From positions 1-15,151 of the forward strand of contig URZG01000024.1 in NCBI GenBank assembly GCA_900552325.1: DNA of 15,151 nt. Direction: 5' to 3'. The notes under the pieces are model-generated. The model was not told where the DNA came from and ran no database searches. It saw only the letters and a program-made list of their open reading frames with translations. Below are positions 1 to 5,502 of this stretch, piece by piece. This DNA is from an uncultured Porphyromonadaceae bacterium (GTDB lineage Bacteria; Bacteroidota; Bacteroidia; Bacteroidales; Muribaculaceae). The position numbers and the translations under genes are program-made. How positions within the stretch are numbered: position 1 is the stretch's first letter; each line of letters begins with the position of its first letter.

Positions 1-1
1 G

Positions 2-1090
2 ACTTTCCATGTCTATGAAAACAATCCTATCATTGCCGCCGACAAGGAATGCCGCGACCCGAATATGTTCTGGAACAAAGAGACGGGCGAATGGAACCTG
101 CTGCTTGCCCATGCCCTTGAACATGAGATGCTGGTCTTCACCTCCCCTGACCTCCGCGAATGGACTCTTCAGAGCGCTTTCGGCAAAGGACTCGGCTGCC
201 AGGACGGAGTATGGGAGTGTCCCGATCTCTTCCGGCTCCCGGTCGACGGCACTGATACTCAAAAATGGGTACTCCTCTGCAACATCAATCCCGGAGGACC
301 GTTCGGAGGCAGCGCGACACAATATTTTATAGGTGACTTCGACGGTAAGACCTTCAAGCCCGACACCCTCGCCGACGGCTCGGTGCCCACAAAATGGCTC
401 GATTACGGCAAGGATCACTATGCCACGGTGACCTGGAGCGACGCTCCCGACGGACGCCGTACCGCGATAGGATGGATGAGCAACTGGCAATATGCCGCCG
501 AGGTTCCCACCATGCAGTTCCGCTCGGCCAACACCCTCCCCCGTGAACTGGGCATATTCACCGGTGACGACGGCGACCTCTACGTGTCGTCGGCACCCTC
601 GCCCGAGGTCGACGCCCTGCGCGGCAAGCCAACAGTGAGCACATCATTTACCGTGGCCGGTGCCGGAAAGAGATTCACCCTGCCGGCGGCAAACGACGGT
701 ATATGCGAGATCGCTCTTGACCTCGAACCGCTCAGCGCTTCGGCGATAACCCTGACCCTCTCCAATTCCGGAGGAGAGAAAGCCGTCGTGACCTACAATC
801 CTTCTGAACAAACCCTCTCAATGGACCGCACACAAAGCGGCATCACCACTTTCAGCCAGGATTTCCCGGCGGTAACTGTGGCTCCCGTGCGTAACGGAGG
901 TGAAACCGGGCTGCGCCTGTTCGTCGACCGTTCGAGCATAGAGGTATTCGAGAAACGCGGCCGTGCCGTCATGACCAACCTCGTGTTCCCCGAATCGCCC
1001 TACACCACTCTCACCGTATCGTCCACCGGAGGCAAGGCAAAAGTGAAGAATCTCCGGATTTATCCCCTTACTCCCGCCGCAAACGACTGA
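2..1090 (+). CDS. GH32 fructan hydrolase (levanase/inulinase-type beta-fructosidase), 5' end cut off
   Basis: The open frame runs in from the left edge (first whole codon at 2) to TGA at 1088, leaving 362 residues. Two of the three GH32 signatures are visible: RDPNMFW at residues 18-24 (the RDP motif, whose Asp stabilises the transition state) and WECPDLF at 71-77, whose Glu72 is the acid/base. The nucleophile motif (W-N-D-P-N-G) and any signal peptide lie upstream of the window. The C-terminal beta-sandwich typical of GH32 is present, with DRSSIEVF starting at residue 309. GH32 enzymes cleave terminal or internal fructosyl bonds in levan, inulin or sucrose. The following MFS transporter and fructokinase fit an enzyme releasing fructose for import. 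Which linkage (beta-2,6 or beta-2,1) and exo- or endo-action cannot be read from this fragment. Confidence 0.93.
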   Translation, partial: TFHVYENNPIIAADKECRDPNMFWNKETGEWNLLLAHALEHEMLVFTSPDLREWTLQSAFGKGLGCQDGVWECPDLFRLPVDGTDTQKWVLLCNINPGGPFGGSATQYFIGDFDGKTFKPDTLADGSVPTKWLDYGKDHYATVTWSDAPDGRRTAIGWMSNWQYAAEVPTMQFRSANTLPRELGIFTGDDGDLYVSSAPSPEVDALRGKPTVSTSFTVAGAGKRFTLPAANDGICEIALDLEPLSASAITLTLSNSGGEKAVVTYNPSEQTLSMDRTQSGITTFSQDFPAVTVAPVRNGGETGLRLFVDRSSIEVFEKRGRAVMTNLVFPESPYTTLTVSSTGGKAKVKNLRIYPLTPAAND

Positions 1091-1116
1091 CAAACCATCT
1101 CTTACAAACTCATATC

Positions 1117-2307
1117 ATGTCTCTGACAATGGATTCTCAAATCGCATCCGCCAAAAAAAGCTCGCTCATGCAGCTTGTGCCGGTGATGTTCTGTTTCTTC
1201 GCCATGGGATTCGTGGATCTCGTGGGCACAGCCACGAACTTCGTGCAGAAGGACCTCTCGCTCACTGACTCGCAGGCCAATCTCTTCCCGTCGCTCGTGT
1301 TCTTCTGGTTCCTGATTTTCTCGGTTCCTACCGGAATTCTGATGAACCGTATCGGCCGGAAAAAAACAGTGCTCATCTCCCTCGGCGTCACCGCCCTGTC
1401 GCTCGTGATACCCCTTTTCGGCAACGGTTACTGGACCATGCTGGCCGCCTTCTCACTCCTGGGTATCGGCAACGCGATAATGCAGACATCGCTCAACCCG
1501 CTGGTATCCAATCTCATCGCCCCCGACAAACTCGCATCCACACTCACCTTCGGCCAGTTCGTCAAGGCCATCGCGTCGTTCCTCGCTCCGATTATCGCCA
1601 TGTGGGGAGCCACCACGGCCATGCCTACTTTCGGCTTGGGGTGGAAAGTGCTCTTCGCCATCTATGCCGTAGTCAGCTTCCTGTCAGTCAGCATTCTGGG
1701 CGCCACTCCGATCCATGAGGAGAAACCCGACAAGGCTTCGGGGCCGATGGAGTGCGTGCGTCTGCTCGGCAAGCCGTTCATCCTGCTCTGTTTCATCGGC
1801 ATCATGTGCCATGTCGGGATAGATGTAGGCACCAACACTACCGCGCCGCGTATCCTCCAGGAACGCCTGGGGCTCGCCCTGGAGGACGCCGCCTTCGCCA
1901 CCAGTGTCTACTTCATTTTCCGCACCGCGGGGTGCTTCCTCGGAGCTTTCCTCCTGCGGGTCATGAACCCTAAAGTGTTTTTCGGCATCAGCGTGGCAAT
2001 GATGCTCGCCGCCATGGTGATTCTCTTCTCCGCCACAGGAGCCGCACTTCTCTACACCGGAATCGCCCTGATCGGATTCGGCAACTCCAATGTGTTCTCC
2101 GTAATCTTCGCCCAGGCACTCAACTCGCAGCCGGCCGAAAAGAACGAGGTGTCGGGTCTGATGATCATGGGACTCTTCGGTGGCACCGTCTTCCCCCTGG
2201 CAATGGGCTATGCCACCGAGGCCATGGGACAGGCCGGAGCAGTGGCCGTAATGACCGTAGGAGTAGTCTATCTCCTTGCATATACCTTGAAAATCAAAAA
2301 ATCCTGA
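1117..2307 (+). CDS. MFS sugar transporter, probable fructose importer
   Basis: This 396-residue, very hydrophobic protein has the pattern of a 12-helix major facilitator. The MFS motif A is clear in the loop after the second helix, GILMNRIGRKK at residues 73-83. There is no signal peptide; the first helix starts near residue 18 after a short cytoplasmic tail (MSLTMDSQIASAKKSS). A second ATG at codon 5 is an alternative start. It lies 26 nt behind the GH32 stop and 5 nt ahead of the fructokinase, so the three are co-transcribed. In Bacteroides levan loci an inner-membrane fructose transporter occupies the same place between GH32 and fructokinase genes. Fructose import is therefore inferred from context; the sequence alone only proves an MFS sugar-type permease. 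Confidence 0.9.
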   Translation: MSLTMDSQIASAKKSSLMQLVPVMFCFFAMGFVDLVGTATNFVQKDLSLTDSQANLFPSLVFFWFLIFSVPTGILMNRIGRKKTVLISLGVTALSLVIPLFGNGYWTMLAAFSLLGIGNAIMQTSLNPLVSNLIAPDKLASTLTFGQFVKAIASFLAPIIAMWGATTAMPTFGLGWKVLFAIYAVVSFLSVSILGATPIHEEKPDKASGPMECVRLLGKPFILLCFIGIMCHVGIDVGTNTTAPRILQERLGLALEDAAFATSVYFIFRTAGCFLGAFLLRVMNPKVFFGISVAMMLAAMVILFSATGAALLYTGIALIGFGNSNVFSVIFAQALNSQPAEKNEVSGLMIMGLFGGTVFPLAMGYATEAMGQAGAVAVMTVGVVYLLAYTLKIKKS

Positions 2308-2312
2308 ATATC

Positions 2313-3200
2313 ATGAACAATACAGACAAGATAGTAGTAGGAATGGGCGAAGCCCTGTGGGACGTTCTGCCCGAAGGAAAGAAGATCGGTGGCGCACCGG
2401 CCAACTTCGCATACCATGTGCAGCAGTTCGGCATACCTTCGTATGCGGTTAGCGCCGTCGGCGACGACCCCCTCGGCGATGAGCTTCTCGCCCGATTCAA
2501 CGAGAGAGGTATCAGCTCGCTTATCGAGAAAGTGCCCTACCCCACAGGTACGGTGCAGGTCGAGCTCGACGCCACAGGGGTGCCGCAGTACGATATTAAA
2601 GAGAACGTGGCATGGGACAATATCCCCTATACCGCCCCGCTGGAAGCTCTTGCCGCCCGTACCCGTGCGGTATGTTTCGGATCGCTGGCACAGCGCAACG
2701 TGGTGTCGCGACGCACCATCAACCGCTTTCTCGACGCCATGCCGCAGGATCCCGACAATCTCGTGGTGTTCGACGTCAACCTCCGTCAGGGGTTCTATAC
2801 CAAGGAGATTCTGTGCAATTCCATGCAGCGCTGCAATATCCTGAAGATCAACGACGAAGAACTGGTGACCGTCTCTCGTATGTTCGGCTATCCCGGTATC
2901 GACCTTCAGGATAAATGCTGGATCCTCCTGGGGAAATACAATCTAAAGATGCTCATACTCACTTGCGGCATCAACGGCAGTTATGTTTTCACCCCCGGAA
3001 ATGTATCCTTCCAGCCTACACCGCGGGTGGAGGTTGCCGATACGGTGGGCGCAGGCGACTCATTCACAGCCGCTTTCATAGCATCCACTCTCCAGGGGCA
3101 CCCGGTGGAGGAAGCCCACAAACGCGCCGTAGCCACTTCGGCCTACGTATGCACCCAGCAGGGCGCCATGCCGGAGCTCCCCACCGACCTCACACGATGA
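2313..3200 (+). CDS. PfkB-family fructokinase
   Basis: This 295-residue protein is the usual length for a ribokinase/PfkB sugar kinase. The N-terminal substrate-binding glycine pair is in KIGGAPANFAYH (residues 24-35). The C-terminal ATP-binding/anion-hole signature is DTVGAGDSFTAAF (243-255), with Asp249 as the expected catalytic base. It would phosphorylate cytoplasmic fructose with ATP, giving fructose 6-phosphate if it acts like Bacteroides levan-locus fructokinases. The start ATG is 5 nt after the transporter stop, so translation is probably coupled. It is the last gene of the operon; a hairpin terminator lies about 155 nt downstream. Substrate assignment rests on the GH32-transporter-kinase context, since PfkB kinases for different sugars share these motifs. 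Confidence 0.92.
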   Translation: MNNTDKIVVGMGEALWDVLPEGKKIGGAPANFAYHVQQFGIPSYAVSAVGDDPLGDELLARFNERGISSLIEKVPYPTGTVQVELDATGVPQYDIKENVAWDNIPYTAPLEALAARTRAVCFGSLAQRNVVSRRTINRFLDAMPQDPDNLVVFDVNLRQGFYTKEILCNSMQRCNILKINDEELVTVSRMFGYPGIDLQDKCWILLGKYNLKMLILTCGINGSYVFTPGNVSFQPTPRVEVADTVGAGDSFTAAFIASTLQGHPVEEAHKRAVATSAYVCTQQGAMPELPTDLTR

Positions 3201-3277
3201 GCCCCAACTCCCTGCCTCCTGAGACGACAATACTCTTTTCTATATAAGTGTCTTATGGACGAGGGTGTGTCCCGATC

Positions 3278-3305
3278 GGCCGGAAGAGCCTGATGATATC
3301 CGGCC
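3278..3305 (+). repeat. Inverted repeat downstream of fructokinase
   Basis: GGCCGGA (3278-3284) is the exact reverse complement of TCCGGCC (3299-3305), with a 14-nt loop. An outer arm TGTGTC/GACACA flanks it with an unpaired stretch between. It lacks a T-tract, so it is more likely a 3'-UTR stabilising hairpin or part of a composite terminator than a terminator by itself. Confidence 0.5.
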
Positions 3306-3356
3306 ATTATGACACATCTCCTCCGTCTACCGTTTCTAAGGTAAAAAACGGATCCC

Positions 3357-3400
3357 GACAGGGGCCGCGCAGACGATTGCGCGGTCCCTGTTCGTTGTTT
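3357..3400 (+). terminator. Probable terminator of the fructan operon
   Basis: A 14-bp stem runs from ACAGGG (3358) to GCGCA (3371) and pairs with TGCGC...CCTGT (3378-3391), with one G-U pair and a 6-nt loop GACGAT. It is followed by a moderately T-rich run (TCGTTGTTT). It is the most stable hairpin after the fructokinase stop and sits before the AT-rich region that begins the next transcription unit. Confidence 0.65.
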
Positions 3401-3488
3401 CAGCGCCCCTCTTGTTTGCATTAACATATTTTAACTACAGCATAACTCATTCATAACCCTCTGATAATGTGCGTCTCCCGAATTTGCG

Positions 3489-3504
3489 TATGTTAAACAA
3501 CATA
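3489..3504. repeat. TATGTT-AAAC-AACATA inverted repeat, candidate operator
   Basis: A perfect 6-4-6 inverted repeat lies about 30 bp upstream of the -7 box at 3535, where a regulator could bind. AACATATTTT, which includes its right arm, also occurs at 3423-3432. The operator role is inference. Confidence 0.3.
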
Positions 3505-3534
3505 TTTTCATAGCATAAATTCCGATTTTATCTC

Positions 3535-3542
3535 TAACTTTG
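3535..3542 (+). promoter_or_regulatory. Bacteroides-type -7 box (TAACTTTG) of the structured-RNA transcript
   Basis: TAACTTTG matches the Bacteroidota -7 consensus TAnnTTTG and lies at the end of a strongly AT-rich block. No good TTTG -33 box is found 19-20 bp upstream; the nearest T-rich stretch is TTTTC at 3505-3509. Transcription would begin at about 3546-3549. Confidence 0.5.
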
Positions 3543-3545
3543 CAC

Positions 3546-3860
3546 CGTAGTTAAGCGTATATATTTATGAAAGCGCCTTAAAAAAGCGCTCGGGATAATG
3601 ATGGTTCTCCTCCTTTCCGCCAGGCGGAATGAAAGGAACCTCCTAACAGAAGCCCTGTCGGCCGCAGGTCTTCAAAAAACTAAAAAGTATGACACTTATG
3701 CTCAAAAGATTTAAAACTACGCTGTCGGGACTATGCTACCGACTTGGGCAAAACGATGCCTTGCGCATCACAGGTGATTGCACCCTGCAGACCCCGCAAA
3801 GGCAGTGATGCCCCGGATCAAGGGCCTACTGCCACCTCAAAGGGAATGAAGCTTCATCGT
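3546..3860 (+). ncRNA. Candidate structured RNA / long leader with serial hairpins
   Basis: At least six compact hairpins follow one another on the plus strand. They are AGCGC/GCGCT (3572/3586); GGTT..CCTTTC/GAAAGG..AACC (3603-3640); GAAG.CCTG/CAGG.CTTC (3649-3673); GTCGG/CCGAC (3724/3739); GATGC/GCATC with a 5-nt loop (3755-3769); CAGGTG/CAC.CTG (3771-3787); and GGCAGT..GCCC/GGGC..ACTGCC (3801-3833). A 12-bp palindrome ATGAAGCTTCAT is at 3846-3857. No T-tract follows, so the transcript probably runs on through the micro-ORF to the terminator at 4031. I looked for RNase P, SRP RNA, tmRNA and cobalamin-riboswitch landmarks and saw none. Two overlapping micro-ORFs (38 codons from 3598; 39 codons from 3689) lie inside; their coding status is doubtful. 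It could be an sRNA, a cis-regulatory leader, or a peptide cassette. Confidence 0.4.
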
Positions 3861-3907
3861 ACTCTACACTATTTCAAACACAACTAACTACGTAAAAATT
3901 TACAATT

Positions 3908-3988
3908 ATGAGCTTGAAAAAAATGGTAAAGAAAGCGGTAGAATGGTATTGCGAAACCGCAGCCATGGTATATGATACCGATAAGTAA
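3908..3988 (+). CDS. 26-residue micro-ORF, function unknown
   Basis: The ATG at 3908 follows an A/T-rich stretch like the starts of proven genes in this window, and the frame stops at TAA 3986. The peptide begins MSLKKMVKKAVEWYCET and ends MVYDTDK. Its first two thirds would form a basic amphipathic helix (Lys4, 5, 8 and 9 on one side, Met/Val/Trp/Tyr on the other), with a single Cys15 and an acidic tail. It ends 42 nt before a strong intrinsic terminator, so it would be the 3' cistron of the transcript starting near 3546, with a leader of about 360 nt. I do not recognise the family. Possibilities are a small regulatory peptide, a toxin-like peptide or a leader peptide; a chance ORF is not excluded. 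Confidence 0.42.
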   Translation: MSLKKMVKKAVEWYCETAAMVYDTDK

Positions 3989-4030
3989 GCCGCACCCTCA
4001 CCAAGTAAACAACATTTAAAATGATATCGA

Positions 4031-4067
4031 AAGCGGTTCTCCGTCCACACGCGGGAGCCGCTTTTTT
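4031..4067 (+). terminator. Strong intrinsic terminator after the micro-ORF
   Basis: AAGCGGTTCTC (4031-4041) pairs over 11 positions (two G-U) with GGGAGCCGCTT (4053-4063), and CGT/ACG can pair further in the loop. Six Ts (4062-4067) follow. It closes the transcription unit starting near 3546 and immediately precedes the HMA promoter. Confidence 0.9.
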
Positions 4068-4076
4068 GCGTATTAT

Positions 4077-4107
4077 TTTGTAGGTGCTGGAATTTTGACT
4101 AATTTTG
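4077..4107 (+). promoter_or_regulatory. Bacteroides-type promoter of the HMA gene
   Basis: TTTG (4077-4080), exactly 19 bp, then TAATTTTG (4100-4107): a full match to the -33/-7 consensus of Bacteroidota primary sigma promoters. The expected start is about 4111-4114, giving a leader of roughly 22-25 nt before the ATG at 4136. Confidence 0.87.
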
Positions 4108-4135
4108 GACAGACTAAACCCGAAACGATACGATT

Positions 4136-4330
4136 ATGAAAGAGACTTATACAATAAAGGGGATGGGGTGCGCGCATTGCAAAGCCGCGGTAGAAGAAGC
4201 CATCGGGGCGCTTAAAGGATGCGAAACCGTCAAGGTTGATCTGGAAAAAGGTACCGCCGAGGTAACAGGGCCGGTTTCACGCGCCGAAATTGTCAAGGCG
4301 GTGACTCTTGCCGGGTTCACGGTTGCCTGA
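4136..4330 (+). CDS. CopZ-like heavy-metal-associated (HMA) protein
   Basis: This 64-residue protein is a single HMA domain. The metal-binding loop is GMGCAHC at residues 9-15, with Cys12 and Cys15 as the thiolate pair that holds Cu(I) or a similar soft metal. The fold's pattern of beta-alpha-beta-beta-alpha-beta is readable: a first strand before the loop, the helix AAVEEAIGAL, strands around CETVKVDLEK and TAEVTG, then a helix and GFTVA. Such proteins act as cytoplasmic metallochaperones for P-type ATPases or regulators. Here it stands alone: no ATPase, CopY or CsoR gene is adjacent, and it has its own promoter and a convergent neighbour. Metal identity cannot be told from sequence. Confidence 0.9.
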   Translation: MKETYTIKGMGCAHCKAAVEEAIGALKGCETVKVDLEKGTAEVTGPVSRAEIVKAVTLAGFTVA

Positions 4331-4337
4331 AACCGTA

Positions 4338-4354
4338 ACGGCGATACGCGCCGT
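4338..4354. repeat. Short hairpin between convergent HMA and DUF3037 genes
   Basis: ACGGCG/CGCCGT, with a 5-nt loop, lies between the HMA stop and the DUF3037 stop. There is no T-tract on either strand. It may act as a weak bidirectional terminator. Confidence 0.3.
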
Positions 4355-4749
4355 CAGAGCACCAGCTCGCTGAACAAACGCTCGAATTCGGCATCAAGAT
4401 CGCAGGTAAGGCCGGGGTGAGGCCGCGACGTCTGAAGCGACGAACTTTTCACGGCAGTAAGCCACCGGAAGCGTTCTTCCACAGGATGATCACCCAGAAA
4501 ACCGGCATCCCGCCCTCCCTGCGCAAGAGAGGTGAACGTGCGCGACTGATTCTCTATTTCATCCGATGTATGCGGAGCGCGCATCGCTGCAAGGCGCACG
4601 CGGTCGACACTGACACGCGCCCTCATCCACCGGCGCCGCTTGCACATCATCACCAGCCCGATGTTGAGGAATTCCTCGCGCTCCACCCTCGGCACATAGC
4701 GAAGCACGGCGTATTCATATAAGTCGGCGTCGTGCATCGATAGCTTCAT
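4354..4749 (-). CDS. DUF3037 family protein, partner of HipA-like kinase
   Basis: This 131-residue protein has the family's opening LYEYAVLRYVPRVEREEFLNIGLVMMC (residues 10-35), which I recognise as DUF3037. The biochemical function of the family is not established. Its 5' end overlaps the 3' end of the HipA-like kinase by 35 nt (ATG at 4749) or 23 nt if Met5 (ATG at 4737) is used, so the two are almost certainly translationally coupled. HipA-like kinase and DUF3037 genes are commonly found side by side, implying a shared role; a regulator, substrate or antidote of the kinase are all possible and unproven. The C-terminal half (from about residue 45) is rich in Arg, Ser and Glu and shows no motif I recognise. 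Confidence 0.85.
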   Translation of the reverse strand: MKLSMHDADLYEYAVLRYVPRVEREEFLNIGLVMMCKRRRWMRARVSVDRVRLAAMRAPHTSDEIENQSRTFTSLAQGGRDAGFLGDHPVEERFRWLTAVKSSSLQTSRPHPGLTCDLDAEFERLFSELVL

Positions 4750-5500
4750 TTACAAAGATTCTACTGTTTTTCAGGCGCATCGTGAGAAAGCGCTTGTACT
4801 GTTGGCGCACATCCTGCACCGACACCCCATCCATACCGTAATCAAGCCATTCGTCAGGCACGAGGTCAACGATTTTTTCAAGGGTGCGCGGAGTGATATG
4901 CTGCCGCATCCACCGGTCGGCCTCCTCAAGTTCCGAGGCCTTGGCCAGCAGCGCATGGTCGCGGATAAAAGGGAACGGCGTCAGCGGCGCCTCCTCCACG
5001 TTTCGCCATGAATGGTGGAAATAGAGCGAAGCTCCGTGGTCTATCAGCCACAGTTCACCTTTCCAGACAAGCATATTGGTGTTGAGCGCCGTGCGGTCTA
5101 CGTTCGTCAGAAAGGCGTCAAGCCACACGATACGCGACGCCGTGGTGGCGTCGATACCGTTAACGTACGGATCAACCGTGAAGGCCCCGCTGAGAAAATG
5201 CATCCCCAGATTCACCCCTCGCGAGGCTTTGAGGAGGTCCTGGATCTCCTCGTCGGGTTCTGTGCGCCCGAACTCCACCCCCACATAGAGGAGGACGAGT
5301 TCGGGCACGCGGAAACCTGTGGCACGGGCCACCTCGCCGCCGATAAGCTCGGCCACGAGAGCCTTGGTTCCGTGGCCTGCACCGCGGAACTTCAGCACAT
5401 ACCGGAAACCGTCGTCAGCATCGGCCACAGCGGGGAGCGACCCGCCTTCGCGAAGCGGGGTAACGTAACGTGTGACCGTCTGCTGTCTTAGTGGTTCCAT
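4715..5500 (-). CDS. HipA-like kinase (HipA_2 type)
   Basis: From the ATG at 5500 (MEPLRQQTV) the protein has 261 residues, shorter than full-length HipA. It carries kinase-like landmarks: YVLKFRG with Lys37 as candidate nucleotide-binding lysine; a catalytic-loop-like LTNVDRTALNTNML with Asp135 and Asn142; and LIDHG with Asp154 as candidate metal-binding aspartate. Longer frames starting upstream overlap the nrdJ coding region and are unlikely; this start lies 2 nt after the nrdJ stop. HipA proteins are Ser/Thr kinases, and some phosphorylate glutamyl-tRNA synthetase to halt growth. The target of this shorter subfamily is unknown to me. No HipB-like DNA-binding antitoxin is adjacent; instead a DUF3037 gene overlaps its end. 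Co-transcription with nrdJ suggests linkage to nucleotide supply, which is inference. Confidence 0.85.
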   Translation of the reverse strand: MEPLRQQTVTRYVTPLREGGSLPAVADADDGFRYVLKFRGAGHGTKALVAELIGGEVARATGFRVPELVLLYVGVEFGRTEPDEEIQDLLKASRGVNLGMHFLSGAFTVDPYVNGIDATTASRIVWLDAFLTNVDRTALNTNMLVWKGELWLIDHGASLYFHHSWRNVEEAPLTPFPFIRDHALLAKASELEEADRWMRQHITPRTLEKIVDLVPDEWLDYGMDGVSVQDVRQQYKRFLTMRLKNSRIFVNEAIDARRRLI

Positions 5501-5502
5501 AA

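Larger units (their letters stand above)
3201..4135. other. Long intergenic region between fructan operon and HMA gene
   Basis: These 935 bases contain no conventional protein gene. From left to right they hold: a 3'-UTR inverted repeat and terminator (3278-3400); an AT-rich block (3420-3535) with AACATATTTT repeated at 3423 and 3499 and a TATGTT/AACATA inverted repeat; a -7-type promoter box (3535); a stretch rich in local hairpins (about 3546-3860); a 26-codon micro-ORF (3908-3988); an intrinsic terminator (4031-4067); and the promoter of the HMA gene (4077-4107). Frames longer than 60 codons here are not convincing. Confidence 0.7.

Noticed and set aside
3143..3427. 94-codon minus-strand frame across the fructokinase end and terminator
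   Set aside because: It runs through the fructokinase 3' end and both downstream hairpins, with a low-complexity Arg-rich composition and no family resemblance.
4021..4083. 20-codon frame starting at ATG 4021
   Set aside because: It reads straight through the intrinsic terminator hairpin and its T-tract, so it is a chance frame.
5012..5491. 159-codon plus-strand frame opposite the HipA-like kinase gene
   Set aside because: Antisense shadow without motifs, promoter or plausible start context.
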